DNA of 64,000 bases from Candidatus Melainabacteria bacterium. GTDB taxonomy: Bacteria; Cyanobacteriota; Vampirovibrionia; Obscuribacterales; Obscuribacteraceae. The position numbers and the translations under genes are program-made. Position 1 is the stretch's first letter, and every line of letters starts with the position of its first letter. The DNA is taken from contig PLXC01000171.1 of NCBI GenBank assembly GCA_003151275.1, positions 3,039 to 67,038 of the forward strand, written 5' to 3'. The notes below the pieces were generated by a model. That model saw only the letters and a program-made list of their open reading frames with translations. It did not search any database and was not told where the DNA came from. Positions 7,363 through 17,494 of the stretch are shown here, one piece after another.

Positions 7363-8901
7363 TTACTGCGAAGAAGCAGCATTCTCAAGCGACGCAATGC
7401 TAGCAAAGTCGTCTTTCAGGGAGCGATACAATTTTTTGAAGATTGGAAAACCTCGGTCGTAATAGTGAACGTTTGATGCCTCGCAGGGGGTCTCGCTTAC
7501 AACCTTGATGGTGGCATGGCAAGCCTCTTCGACACTGGCAAAAGCGCCAGCGCCCACTGCTGCAAGAAGTGCCACACCATAAGCTGGTCCTTCGTCACAG
7601 TTGATCGAACAGACATTTTGTCCAAATGCGTCAGCTTGGATGCTGCGCCATAACGCGCTCTGTGAGCCGCCGCCAGAGACTCTGATTTGATTGACCGGGA
7701 CACCAAGCGCTTTAATAATCGATAGAGTTTCGCGCATGTTGTAAGCGACGCCCTCCATGATCGCACGCACCATGTGTGCGCGAGTGTGAGCAAGCGTCAA
7801 GCCGATGAAGCATGCTCGCGCTTGTGGATCATTGTGCGGTGATCTTTCTCCAGATAGGTATGGCAAAAAGATCAATCCCTCACTGCCCACTTGGATCTGA
7901 GCAGCTTCGGCTGAGAGCGTTTCATAGAAATTCTTATCGCTTGATGCGTGGTCGGTTTTGCACAATTGATTTCGAAACCATTGCATCGATCCTCCACCAG
8001 ATAGATTGACGCCCATCATCAGCCACTTTCCAGGCACTGTGTGGCAAATTGTATGCAGACGACCCTCTGGTTCGATGGCAAAATCATCGCTGTGCATCAG
8101 CATTACGCTCGACGTGCCGATGATCGTAGACAAGGCGCCAGTATTAACGATGCCGTTGCCCATTGCACCAGCTGGGCAATCGCCGGCACCCGCAACAACA
8201 ACACAGTCCTTGCTTAAACCGAGGAGTTCAGCGACCTGAGGACTGAGTTTGCCTGTGACCTCAGGTGATTCGTAGCATCGTGGCATCAAGTCCACATCGA
8301 GGTCAAGCTTGGATAGCAGTTCAGTCGACCACTTCCTGGCAGAAACATCGAGCAGCAAAGTTCCGCTGGCGTCACTCACGTCAGTCGCGAACTCTCCTGT
8401 CAAACGGCGCCGAATCTCGTCCTTAGGCAAAAGCACCTTCCGTGTGCGCTCAAAATTCTTCGGTTCGTGCTTGCGCAGCCATAAAATTTTAGGCGCGGTA
8501 AAGCCGGTCAAGGCTGGATTGGCGACAAGTTTGACAAGATTTTTTCTGCCACCAACTTTCGCTTCAATCTCATCGCATTCCAATGCTGTGCGCTGGTCGT
8601 TCCATAGGATCGCCGGGCGAATTACCTGATTATCCTTGTCCAGAAAAACCGAGCCATGCATCTGACCGGACAACCCAATCGCTTTTACATCAGCCGCTTT
8701 GAGTTGCGCTTGGGCAATGACCTGACGAATCGTTTCAACAGTCGCTGACCACCATTGATCCGGGTCCTGTTCGCTCCAAAGTGGTTTGGGCTGAAAGCAG
8801 GGATAGCTGACCGTGGCCTGAGCCAGCAAGTCTCCTTGAGCATTGATGGCTATGGTTTTTGTGCCGGAGGTACCGATATCAATGCCGAGGAAAATGCTCA
8901 T
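7363..8901 (-). CDS. xylB: xylulokinase
   Basis: 512 residues, full length for a FGGY-family D-xylulose kinase, which phosphorylates the XylA product to xylulose 5-phosphate for the pentose phosphate pathway. Visible motifs are the N-terminal phosphate loop GIDIGTSGTK, the substrate region LSGQMHG and LWNDQRT, the hinge region VVVAGAGDCPAGAMGNG with its catalytic Asp, and the C-terminal ATP site RVSGGGSQS. The hinge has Cys where most homologues have Asn after GAGD. It is transcribed away from the S53 peptidase gene. xylA lies 2.5 kb away on the other strand rather than in an operon with it. It converges with the response regulator gene. Confidence 0.92.
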   Translation of the reverse strand: MSIFLGIDIGTSGTKTIAINAQGDLLAQATVSYPCFQPKPLWSEQDPDQWWSATVETIRQVIAQAQLKAADVKAIGLSGQMHGSVFLDKDNQVIRPAILWNDQRTALECDEIEAKVGGRKNLVKLVANPALTGFTAPKILWLRKHEPKNFERTRKVLLPKDEIRRRLTGEFATDVSDASGTLLLDVSARKWSTELLSKLDLDVDLMPRCYESPEVTGKLSPQVAELLGLSKDCVVVAGAGDCPAGAMGNGIVNTGALSTIIGTSSVMLMHSDDFAIEPEGRLHTICHTVPGKWLMMGVNLSGGGSMQWFRNQLCKTDHASSDKNFYETLSAEAAQIQVGSEGLIFLPYLSGERSPHNDPQARACFIGLTLAHTRAHMVRAIMEGVAYNMRETLSIIKALGVPVNQIRVSGGGSQSALWRSIQADAFGQNVCSINCDEGPAYGVALLAAVGAGAFASVEEACHATIKVVSETPCEASNVHYYDRGFPIFKKLYRSLKDDFASIASLENAASSQ

Positions 8902-9033
8902 CTCGCAATTGTACTGACCTTATGCGCACATTCCAACCAGTCGAAAAAGTCGATAAAAATGGACAAAATTGATGTTTGACCGTAGTTTCACCACTGCAAT
9001 TGAGAGCTCTCGGACATATTCTAAGGAAATTCC

Positions 9034-11376
9034 TTGAGTAACTTCAGCATGGCAGAAACGGGAATTGGCGACGGACAAGTTGCACACGTGACTAACGTGG
9101 TTCCTGACGCGTCGCCAAAACTGAGCCAGGAAGCTAATCAAATCGGCATGAATGGACTCGGCGGCGGCGTTGCCCGGGTTGTTCTAACGACGGCCGATGG
9201 CGTCGCCCACCTGCCCCAAGGTTTTTCTCATGCTGTAAGCTACGAACTTCACCATCCACTGCAAATGCTTGAGACTGTTGCCGGATCGGCGGCGTTTGCC
9301 ACTGCGCTGAAGGTTGCCCTGCCGGAAGCTGGACCGGTCGGCAAGATTGCTGGGCTGGCCATGGGTGCATTGTTCATTGGCAGCGCCGCGCCTGGATTTT
9401 ACGGCGCTTACAAGACTGGTTTGAATGCCAACACTTGGACGCAAATGAATCAGTCTGGTCAGCAATGGGGTGATTCGGCTGGAACATTGGGCGTTAATGC
9501 TGGTTTGGGATATGTCGGCTTCAAAATTGGCTCCGCCATCAGCGGAAACATTCTAGCCCGTGAATCGTTCGACAAGTTCGCCGACGTCAAACAGAACTTT
9601 TGGGATGGCGCAACTGACAAAGTCAGAGGCTTAATGCGTATGGATACCTCTATCCCTACAGCCTCAACTGTCGGATTGAAGCCTAATTACGTCATTGAAG
9701 GCGATAAAGTTAAGCTGCTCGACAGCCTGCAAGAAGCACCTTCTGCCAAAGTAGTTGGGCCGGCCGATCTTGAAGCACCAATGAATGCGACGGTAATGCT
9801 GAAGAGCACTGCGTCGGTGTTGAAAATGGATCGATACATCGCTCGTATGTCGCAAGGCAAAGCTTCCTCACTTACTGACGAAGGTGGTGCTTACGAGAAG
9901 AAGTTCGGCGCCAGTCAAGAGTCATTGGATGCCGTTCAGACTTTTGCCAAGCAGCATAATCTATCGGTTGCTGAGTCCGATCTGCGCTCCGGCAAAGTGT
10001 TGCTTACAGGAAGGACAGGGGATTTTCAAAATGCTTTTAGCGTTGACTTGATGAGCTATGCCAGCGACGATGGTGTGCATATCGGCCATACCGCAGCCGT
10101 CTCTCTTCCCAAGGAGCTTGCTCCCCACGTCCGCGCAGTGCTGGGAACTGATGAGAGAGCGATTGCAACGCCTAGTTTCCGAGTGCAAACCGTGGACTCG
10201 CCAGGCGACGGCTTTGTCAAACAAGGTGGTTATCTCGCCGTTGATATTGCCAAGGCGCAAAACTTCCCTCTGCGCACTGGTGGCGAAGGGCAAAATGGTG
10301 CCTTTATCAGTTTGAGCGGTGGAATTGATTTGGCCGATTACAACAAATTCTTTCCTGATCATGGGTTGGAACAGCCACATCCACTGCGCATTGTTGAAGT
10401 TGACGGCGCCAAAAATTCACCCGGAAGTCCTCACGGCGGAGACACGGAAAATGTTCTTGATGCCGTGCAGATGCAGTCGATTGCACCCAAAGCTCACATC
10501 GACATGGTGCTTGGACCAAACAGCGATCAAGGCTTTGCTGACGTATTTGAAAGAAGTATTTTTCCTAAGGATGGCGAGGCGCAAAAATCCGTAATCAGCA
10601 CAAGCTGGGGACTTGGGGAGACCAAGCAGTCACCGCAAGCTCTGAACACACTGAGCATTGCCTTCAGACAAGCTGCCATTCGCGGCGTGCAAATATTTGC
10701 CGGAGCCGGAGACAACGGCGCAAAGTCAAATTCTTCGTTCTTCCAAACAGAGTTTCCCGCTTCTGATCCCAACGTCACAGGTGTAGGTGGACTGAAGATG
10801 GTGCTTGGTCCGGACGGCAAGGCATCAGTCGTTTCGGCTTGGGACGAGGGCGAAAATAGCTCCACAGGTGGTGGCGTCAGCAGAATCTTCCGTTTGCCAT
10901 TCTGGCAACGTGATGCGAAAGTACCTGTCAATCTTGACACTGGTAAACCTGGACGTGGAGTGCCCGACATCTCTACCAATGCCGCTAAAGCGACGGGATT
11001 TCCAGTGCGCGTTAATGGGGAAAATTTGGTCATCGGTGGAACAAGTGCTGGTGCCCCACTTTACGCCGGACTGATGTTGAACATTAATAGCGAGTTGGCA
11101 GCGATGGGCATCAAGTCTGTGACACCGCTTAATCCGTGGATGTATGCCCGGGCTATGACACCCATATTCCAGGACGTACAGACTGGAGGCAATCACGGTT
11201 ATGAAGCTGGAAAGGGCTGGGACGCCGTGACTGGCTTGGGCTGGGTCGACGGGCAAGAGATGCTTAATGCCATGAAAGTGAATCAGACTGCGGTTACTGG
11301 TTTAAAAATCGCCGACTTCATGGGCAGCGCCAGTAGCATCACTAACTCTGTCGATTTGAGACAGTCCGGACGCTAA
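9034..11376 (+). CDS. sedolisin/kumamolisin-type (S53) serine-carboxyl peptidase
   Basis: 780 residues. Residues ~50-200 are a Gly/Ala-rich helical hydrophobic module, ~235-375 a pro-kumamolisin activation domain, and ~400-755 the S53 catalytic domain. The catalytic set is present: E472 and D476 (GGDTENVLDAV), oxyanion D560 (AGAGDNGA) and nucleophile S671 (GGTSAGAP). The Ca-site region GYEAGKGWDAVTGLG follows. S53 enzymes are acid-active and normally exported as proenzymes, but no N-terminal signal peptide is visible. The hydrophobic module may replace it and resembles the protein at 13077-13871. The TTG start is favoured by AAGGAA 7 nt upstream; an ATG at 9049 is the alternative. It separates xylB and xylA. 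Confidence 0.9.
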   Translation: MSNFSMAETGIGDGQVAHVTNVVPDASPKLSQEANQIGMNGLGGGVARVVLTTADGVAHLPQGFSHAVSYELHHPLQMLETVAGSAAFATALKVALPEAGPVGKIAGLAMGALFIGSAAPGFYGAYKTGLNANTWTQMNQSGQQWGDSAGTLGVNAGLGYVGFKIGSAISGNILARESFDKFADVKQNFWDGATDKVRGLMRMDTSIPTASTVGLKPNYVIEGDKVKLLDSLQEAPSAKVVGPADLEAPMNATVMLKSTASVLKMDRYIARMSQGKASSLTDEGGAYEKKFGASQESLDAVQTFAKQHNLSVAESDLRSGKVLLTGRTGDFQNAFSVDLMSYASDDGVHIGHTAAVSLPKELAPHVRAVLGTDERAIATPSFRVQTVDSPGDGFVKQGGYLAVDIAKAQNFPLRTGGEGQNGAFISLSGGIDLADYNKFFPDHGLEQPHPLRIVEVDGAKNSPGSPHGGDTENVLDAVQMQSIAPKAHIDMVLGPNSDQGFADVFERSIFPKDGEAQKSVISTSWGLGETKQSPQALNTLSIAFRQAAIRGVQIFAGAGDNGAKSNSSFFQTEFPASDPNVTGVGGLKMVLGPDGKASVVSAWDEGENSSTGGGVSRIFRLPFWQRDAKVPVNLDTGKPGRGVPDISTNAAKATGFPVRVNGENLVIGGTSAGAPLYAGLMLNINSELAAMGIKSVTPLNPWMYARAMTPIFQDVQTGGNHGYEAGKGWDAVTGLGWVDGQEMLNAMKVNQTAVTGLKIADFMGSASSITNSVDLRQSGR

Positions 11377-11457
11377 TACTGTATATTTGTCCAAACATTT
11401 TTCCCGCGCTCGGCTTGGATTTGCCAGGTCGGCAGTTTTCAATGAGAGGTTAGTGCC

Positions 11458-12681
11458 ATGCTGCGTGATCAGTTCACCCCTAAAAAGGAAGACCATTTCA
11501 CATTCGGACTATGGACCGTTGGAAACCGTGGTCGCGACCCTTTCGGCGATGCAGTGCGTCCACCGATCACACCAGTGCAGGCAGTCAAAAAGTTGTCCGA
11601 GCTCGGCGCTTATGGTGTCAATTTGCATGACAACGACTTAGTGCCTTTTGATGCAACAGCGGCCGAGCAAGATAAAATCGTGCGCGAATTCAAAGCCGCT
11701 TTGAAAGACAACGACATGAAAGTACCGATGGCCACTGTGAATCTGTTCTACCATCCAATTTTCAGAGATGGTGCATTCACGTCAAATGACCCTCGCGTGC
11801 GGGCCTTTGCAATCCAAAAAACATTGCGCGCAATTGATCTTGGCATTGACTTGGGCGCGAACATTTTTGTGCTCTGGGGCGGTCGAGAGGGTGTAGAGAC
11901 CGACGCCAGCAAGTGTGCTCTTGAGGCACTTAAGTGGTATCGCGAAGGCATCAACTATTTGACTGAATATGTTAAAGAACAAAAACTCGATTTGAAATTC
12001 GCCCTCGAAGCCAAACCGAACGAACCGCGCGGCGACATCTACCTGGCTACAACTGGACACATGCTGGCTTTCATTGGAACTCTGGACCATCCTGAGATTG
12101 TGGGGGTGAATCCCGAGGTGGCGCATGAGCAGATGAGCGGATTGAATTTCTATCACGGTATAGCGCAAGCAATTGATGCCGGCAAGCTGTTCCACATAGA
12201 TTTAAACGACCAGAAACCTGGACGATACGACCAAGATCTACGCTTTGGCAGTGAGAGTATCAAGCCGATGTTTCATCTCGTTAGGTTGCTAGAAGAGTCT
12301 AAATATCAGGGTATGCGGCACTTCGATGCCCATGCTTATCGTTCTGAGGATGAAGAGGGCGTCTGGAATTTTGCCTCTGGTTGCATGCGCACGTACAATA
12401 TTTTGAAATTCAAAGCTGCCCAATTTGCGGCAGATGAAGAGATTCAAGCGTTGAAGCGCGAGATCGCTGCTGCCTGTGGCAACGATGAATATCAGCTGCA
12501 CAAATACAGCAGCGGTAATGCTTCCAAACTTAAAAACGCTAGTTTTGACGTCAATGCATTAGCGAGTAAAGGTGCTGGATATGAGCGTCTCGACCAAATG
12601 TTGACGGAGTTGCTTTTGGGTGTTCGTGGTGGCATCTCTGCCGCCAAACAGTCAGAGCATGCTGCTGCTACTTCTCGCTGA
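11458..12681 (+). CDS. xylA: xylose isomerase
   Basis: 407 residues, of the shorter actinobacterial-type (class I) length. It interconverts D-xylose and D-xylulose in the cytoplasm with two divalent metals. Active-site residues are visible: H57 and D60 (NLHDND), E184 and K186 ([12 protein letters not shown]), the NPEVAHEQM metal ligands, and [20 protein letters not shown] with its Asp ligands. The C-terminal ~60 residues form the usual dimerisation arm plus an Ala/Ser tail. It begins 82 bp after the peptidase gene and works with XylB (7363-8901, opposite strand). No xylose transporter or XylR is seen here. Confidence 0.95.
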   Translation: MLRDQFTPKKEDHFTFGLWTVGNRGRDPFGDAVRPPITPVQAVKKLSELGAYGVNLHDNDLVPFDATAAEQDKIVREFKAALKDNDMKVPMATVNLFYHPIFRDGAFTSNDPRVRAFAIQKTLRAIDLGIDLGANIFVLWGGREGVETDASKCALEALKWYREGINYLTEYVKEQKLDLKFALEAKPNEPRGDIYLATTGHMLAFIGTLDHPEIVGVNPEVAHEQMSGLNFYHGIAQAIDAGKLFHIDLNDQKPGRYDQDLRFGSESIKPMFHLVRLLEESKYQGMRHFDAHAYRSEDEEGVWNFASGCMRTYNILKFKAAQFAADEEIQALKREIAAACGNDEYQLHKYSSGNASKLKNASFDVNALASKGAGYERLDQMLTELLLGVRGGISAAKQSEHAAATSR

Positions 12682-13076
12682 CGCTGACTACATAGGATTT
12701 TGAATAAGAGTGAGGAAGAGCAATGTGGTTGCTTCGATGGCTGCAATCTTCTCTCTCTCTCTCTCTCAGTTTTTACCGTTTAATATGTTAAGCAAAAAAC
12801 GCGGGCTTGAGCGATCCTCGCAACCACTTCTCTGCAATGGATTACGGCTTTTGCAAAGTCTGTAAAGCCTGATGTAATATAGCTTTACTTGAGTGGGGAT
12901 CCCGAAAAAGATCAAGGGGTACCACCTTTTAATGTGCACTAACTCCGTGTTCTGGAGAACGTTGAAATGAGAGTCGAAATAGATTAAGCACGGCAAAAAG
13001 AAACTTTGTCCAAAAACCTGTCTATTCGCATATAGACATGACAAGGCAAGTTAGTTGACAAATTACCAGGAAACAA
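12682..13076. other. intergenic region with (TC)9 tract
   Basis: A TC dinucleotide tract lies at 12750-12767 and could vary in length by slippage. TTGACA at 13055-13060 is a possible -35 element for the following gene, but no good -10 was seen. No gene recognised. Confidence 0.4.
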
Positions 13077-13871
13077 ATGAGTATATTTTCCCGCATTGAA
13101 CACTCTGTTGAGCATGGTTTGTCGGATTTTGGTCATGGAGTCGCGAATGAGTTTTCAACGATCGAACATGATATTGTGAATTCGGCGCGAGTTGGAGAAG
13201 TGCTAGCTAAGGGTGCTTGGGATTACACTGTTGCCCATCCAGGCGACGTGGCAAAGACTCTTGTTATAGCGGCTGGAGTAGGACTTGTGTCCGGTGCCTT
13301 AACGCCACTCCTTCCAGCTGTGGCAATTGTTGGTGTTTGTGCAACTCTTGGTGTAGTTGGTACTGCGGCGATGGGTATTCAAACTTTTGATTCATTCAAG
13401 AAAGCGATGCCCGATCTAGAAATTGTTTGGGACGCCGATCATCACTCAAAAGCTGAAGTCGCGGCTGCGGAAAAGAATGTCGAAAGAGATACCGGCTCTG
13501 CAGTGACAAATCTGGCACTTCTTCCCGCCACTTTCTTGCTTGGTAATTACACCGGTAATTTAGGTACTCAGGCTGTTCTAGCTGCCAGCGCCGGAGGCGA
13601 AATCGCAGCCACCTCCGCCGTGGTTACTGAAGCTGCTGTGACTGCCGAAGCGGCGAGTGGATGTGCTACCGCCACGGCCACCGATGCTGCAGTTGCCGCC
13701 GATTGCCCTACCTCTTTGCCCAACGTTGATTTTTGGACCCGAGTAGAAAATAATCCTGTATTCGGTTTCTTCTCAAGTCCATATGTAGAAGGAAGTGACA
13801 TTAAAACTTTCGCGACGGGGCTGAGCAGAATTGCTTCTACGGGAAGTGGTGCTGCCCGCCATGAGAGTTAG
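13077..13871 (+). CDS. stand-alone hydrophobic helical module protein
   Basis: 264 residues, no known family. Residues ~1-45 are a polar His/Glu-rich helix. Residues ~55-110 contain two long Gly/Ala/Val hydrophobic helices separated by LLP, then QTFDSFKKAM. The C-terminal half is Ala/Thr-rich and ends with a short aromatic segment (VFGFFSSPY). The order HP, hydrophobic helix, LP, hydrophobic Gly-rich helix, aromatic/Lys motif, then a second hydrophobic pair also occurs at residues ~70-165 of the S53 peptidase, so the two are probably related. AGGAAA precedes the ATG. Likely membrane-associated; function unknown. Confidence 0.65.
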   Translation: MSIFSRIEHSVEHGLSDFGHGVANEFSTIEHDIVNSARVGEVLAKGAWDYTVAHPGDVAKTLVIAAGVGLVSGALTPLLPAVAIVGVCATLGVVGTAAMGIQTFDSFKKAMPDLEIVWDADHHSKAEVAAAEKNVERDTGSAVTNLALLPATFLLGNYTGNLGTQAVLAASAGGEIAATSAVVTEAAVTAEAASGCATATATDAAVAADCPTSLPNVDFWTRVENNPVFGFFSSPYVEGSDIKTFATGLSRIASTGSGAARHES

Positions 13872-13997
13872 TTATAGACAGCAGATGTTCGGTTTGTCTA
13901 GAATGCTTTACCGTGGAGATAGTTGAAGCACGGCAGATTTCTAGGGCAAAGAAAACGAGAGTTGTGGAAACATGACCATTGATGTTCATGCCGGATT

Positions 13998-15473
13998 ATG
14001 AAAATTTCTCAAAAAGGAATTGTCTTAGTTTCCATCCCCTTGCTGTTTGAACTTATTTTTGTGGCATCCCTTGCTTTTATGCTCAATCAAGCCGACTCGC
14101 AAATTGAGCGCTTGGCTGAGTCACAGATCATCACAGCTGAAGCAAATAGCCTGACGAACAGCGTTTTGATGACGGGAACGCAGGTCGTTGCTTACCGGTA
14201 CATGCATAAAGAGCAAGTGCGTAAACGACTTGTCGACAGCATTGCGAAGATGCCTAAGATGCTGGAGCATCTTAAGCAGCTGACTAAGGGTGACGAACGC
14301 CGACTTCGTCACGTCACCCGCATGGAACAAGACATGAGGCAGTGCAGTTTCTTTTTCGCACAGTACCTGAAACTAGGAATCGATCAAGGTGAATCTGATT
14401 TCGGGACAATCTTGAAGCAGGCCCGCGAGACCGAACGAGCAATTAACTCGCTTGCAGCAGAAGCGCAGGCGCTCACTCGAGAGGAAGAAGCAATTCAGTC
14501 CGCTTACCCAGGCGGTGCCGATGAACCGCGCCGCAAAGTAAGAACCTTTCTTTGGACCGCAGTTAGTATTAACGTCCTGATCACCATTCTAATGGCGTTG
14601 TTCTTCAGCAAAAGCATTACTAGCCGATTGGCTATATTGAGAGCAAATGCGTTTCTGCTTGCCAGTAGAAAGCCTCTTCTGCCGCATATTGCCGGCAACG
14701 ACGAAATCACATACCTGGATTCGGTGTTCCATCAAGTCGCTGTCGAGCTGACCAGTGCAGAGCAGCGGAAACAAGAGTTTGTCTCGATGATCAGCCATGA
14801 CCTGCGCACACCGCTAACCTCGCTGCAGGGAACACTCGCGTTGTTCGCAAATGGTGCTTATGGTGACCTCTCGACTAAAGCGTTAAAACGAGTAATTAAC
14901 GCGGAGGCTAATGTCTTTCGTCTCATAGGTTTGATCAATCAGCTTTTGGACATCGACAAAATTGAAGCCGGTATGCTTGAGCTGCATCCAGTGGACGTGC
15001 TGGTTGTACCTATGGTAATGAAGGCAATCGAAGCGGTGCAAATATTCGCTGAGCAAAACGAAATTAGTATTGAAGAACCAAATCTGGAGCAAGATTTAGC
15101 TGTGCACGCAGACGAAGGGCGCATCATCCAAGTTCTGGTCAATCTGTTATCCAACGCAATTAAGTATTCTGAGCCAGGAAAAACTGTTCGGACTAATCTC
15201 GTTCCCATGGATGGCTTCGCTGAGATCCAAATAATCGATGCGGGATTCGGAATACCAATCGAGTATCGAGACAAAATTTTTGATCGCTTTCAGAGAATCG
15301 AAAGGAGCCAAGAAAAGCACGACAGCACTGGGTTAGGTCTTGCTATCTCTAAGGCTTTCATCGAAGGCAGCGGCGGGCAAATTGGGGTTAGGAGTGGTGA
15401 TGCGCAAGGAAGTACCTTTTGGTTTCGATTACCACTTGCAGGCGGAGTTGAGTCCCCGGATGCTCAGGCATAG
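13998..15473 (+). CDS. membrane sensor histidine kinase
   Basis: 491 residues. The N-terminus MKISQKG is followed by TM1 (~8-28), a helical extracytoplasmic sensor of ~150 residues (CHASE3-like in length), TM2 (~183-203), a HAMP-like linker, then HisKA and HATPase_c. The phosphoacceptor is H267 (ISHDLRTPLTS), the N box is NLLSNAIKYS, G1 is DAGFGIP and G2 is STGLGLAIS, so the catalytic core is intact. No response regulator is adjacent, so it is an orphan here. Its N-terminus and sensor resemble the kinase at 27788-29656, which has an added PAS domain. Confidence 0.88.
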   Translation: MKISQKGIVLVSIPLLFELIFVASLAFMLNQADSQIERLAESQIITAEANSLTNSVLMTGTQVVAYRYMHKEQVRKRLVDSIAKMPKMLEHLKQLTKGDERRLRHVTRMEQDMRQCSFFFAQYLKLGIDQGESDFGTILKQARETERAINSLAAEAQALTREEEAIQSAYPGGADEPRRKVRTFLWTAVSINVLITILMALFFSKSITSRLAILRANAFLLASRKPLLPHIAGNDEITYLDSVFHQVAVELTSAEQRKQEFVSMISHDLRTPLTSLQGTLALFANGAYGDLSTKALKRVINAEANVFRLIGLINQLLDIDKIEAGMLELHPVDVLVVPMVMKAIEAVQIFAEQNEISIEEPNLEQDLAVHADEGRIIQVLVNLLSNAIKYSEPGKTVRTNLVPMDGFAEIQIIDAGFGIPIEYRDKIFDRFQRIERSQEKHDSTGLGLAISKAFIEGSGGQIGVRSGDAQGSTFWFRLPLAGGVESPDAQA

Positions 15474-16093
15474 CTTTTCTGGGGCATGTTCACCGAGTTG
15501 AACCAATGAACAATTGCGTTTGCATATCCTCGCCTCGAAGTGGGCACACCGATTCATGGTGCCTGTATCGTTATCGTGATCAAACTAAATTCATCCCTGA
15601 GGCGCGACTGAAAGCAGGTTGATTGGGAGCTTTGTCTTTGCATAATTCGCGATCCTGCGTCGGATTCGAGATTGGCGGAGGGAGCGTTAAAGCAACAACA
15701 CTCGCTGAGTCGATGATTTGTGGCAAGTGAAACGCAGGAAGATTTTGGTACGATTTGCTGCAACGACGATCTGGCATGTTTTTACCCAAAATGTGGTGTC
15801 GGAATGTGCGAGAAGCATAGTCGTCACCTCGTGACTTTTTCATGACAGGCATGTGATCGTAGTGTGGCGATTACGAAGCTCCTAAGCGTAATTGTCCGTC
15901 CCTGCCGGGAATTCTCTAGGAAAACTGATTGTGACGTTGGCATCGCTGGCTTGATGCATTGGTGTTACATATGGTGCGCAAGACTGGGCGGACTCTGTAA
16001 GAGTTCAACACTAAGGCGTGCGTCTTGACTGGCAATTTTCGAATATGGAAAATCGAATCGACATAAGCTGTATACTTAGGCATATAGTTGGAA
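15474..16093. other. intergenic, no gene seen
   Basis: Several overlapping minus-strand frames of 60-90 codons exist, but none has a Shine-Dalgarno or recognisable composition. I see no RNA gene. Confidence 0.4.
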
Positions 16094-16139
16094 TTTGCCA
16101 AAGATCAGACCCGGTGAATGGGTCCGATCTTTTGGCAAA
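16094..16139. terminator. long bidirectional hairpin
   Basis: TTTGCC + AAAGATC + GACCC (16094-16111) pairs with GGGTC + GATCTTT + GGCAAA (16120-16139) with one mismatch and one bulge. The inner GATCAGACCC/GGGTCCGATC is close to the 22892-22919 hairpin. It lies about 110 bp past the end of the M4 peptidase gene and may terminate it. Confidence 0.6.
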
Positions 16140-16250
16140 CGTGCTCTTCGAAGTGAGCTGAACCATGTTGAGACAACATCGTGCCGAAAGGCTGGCGGGC
16201 GATGTTAGTGCACTATATTTGGTGCGGAGTTAAGAGAGTCGGCCCGGTTG

Positions 16251-17420
16251 CTAAGCAACTTTGATGCCAACTGCCGCCCAGGCTGCCTTCAGCTTAGGGG
16301 CATCTTGGGGAGCTTGCTTCGCGCAAGCCGCCATAGTCTCATTGGCGAAAGTCTGAAAGTCGCAATTCTGCGCCAAGTGACCGGCGGTTGCCACTTCAAA
16401 CCAGACGTGTCCAGCGGTTTTCCAAGCTTTGCCGCCAATTGCGGTGGCGAACAGTGCAAACGCCTTGTTCGGTATGCCGCTGTTATAGTGGACGCCGCCA
16501 TTGTCGTCGTCTGTGTAAACGTAGTCTTTCATGTGCGCGGCTTGCTCGTCTTTGCCCATGAAAGGGTCGTTGTAAGCTGTTCCGGGGTAACGCATGTCGC
16601 GCAGGGCTCGACCGTTTACCTTGCCCGTGAACAATTCTGAGCCTAACAACCAGCTATCTTTGTCGGTTGTTAGATTCTCGTGCCACTGCCGCAGAAGCAC
16701 CCCAAAGACGTCGGAGAGGTGCTCATCTAGTGCACCGGATTGTCCTTCGTAGACGAGGTTGCAGGCGCTGTCGGTAACGGCGTGGAACATCTCGTGACCG
16801 ACGATGTCGATTGAGATAAATGAGTTGAAGAATTCGCCATCGCCATCACCGTACAGCATCTGGTGTTTGTTCCAGTAGGCGTTGTTCACGTGCCAACCAT
16901 AATGAACAGTGCCTACTAGATCGGCGCCTTTATCGTCAATCGAGTTACGATTGAACACCTTCTTCAAGAAGGAGCGCATGGCGACTTGGAACTCAAAGGC
17001 TTTGTTGACGCTAGTGTCCGCAGACTGATCACCGTGCTCGAAACGAGCTCGGAATCCAGGCAAGTAGTTGTCACCGCGCGCATCATAAATGAGCACGTAT
17101 GGGGTGGATGCAGCTTCCTTGCGCTCGGGCTCCTGGTAGGCGGCAGTCGGATTTGAATCAGGCACCGAGGACGACACCGCAGAGGGTGTTTGCTGGTTGT
17201 GCAACTTTGCATAAAGGTCGGCTCTGGCAATCAGATAGGGCGGCAGAAAATCGTGATCGGGAGAGTCTTGAAAAGCAAGAGCAGACGGCGTCTTGCAGGG
17301 CAAGAATCTAACCTGCAGCGGCATTTCGCTGGTGGCTACAAATGACAGGCAGAGAACAACAATCGTGGTAAATCTGACGAAAATGTTCATGTTGAGACGA
17401 GTGGAAAATTTGGTACGCAT
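16251..17420 (-). CDS. secreted thermolysin-like (M4) metallopeptidase
   Basis: 389 residues from the ATG at 17420; GGAG sits 8 nt upstream, and an in-frame TTG 12 nt earlier is part of that site. The N-terminus is basic and then hydrophobic (signal peptide, ~residues 1-32). The M4 domain carries HEMFH (H209, E210, H213), third zinc ligand E233 (GALDEHLSD), and the C-terminal GGVHYNSG motif with the catalytic His. It is short for M4 enzymes and lacks a full FTP/PepSY propeptide; only ~100 residues precede the catalytic part. Expected to act outside the cell or in the periplasm. Confidence 0.88.
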   Translation of the reverse strand: MRTKFSTRLNMNIFVRFTTIVVLCLSFVATSEMPLQVRFLPCKTPSALAFQDSPDHDFLPPYLIARADLYAKLHNQQTPSAVSSSVPDSNPTAAYQEPERKEAASTPYVLIYDARGDNYLPGFRARFEHGDQSADTSVNKAFEFQVAMRSFLKKVFNRNSIDDKGADLVGTVHYGWHVNNAYWNKHQMLYGDGDGEFFNSFISIDIVGHEMFHAVTDSACNLVYEGQSGALDEHLSDVFGVLLRQWHENLTTDKDSWLLGSELFTGKVNGRALRDMRYPGTAYNDPFMGKDEQAAHMKDYVYTDDDNGGVHYNSGIPNKAFALFATAIGGKAWKTAGHVWFEVATAGHLAQNCDFQTFANETMAACAKQAPQDAPKLKAAWAAVGIKVA

Positions 17421-17494
17421 ACTTTTCTCCAACTGAATGTCATTTTGAGACCACTCAGTAAAATGCTCATGCGAGCGCGTTTCCCCTTGCAGGG

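Noticed and set aside
15554..15852. Overlapping 69- and 90-codon minus-strand frames
   Set aside because: No ribosome site, no homology recognised, and the two frames compete for the same DNA.
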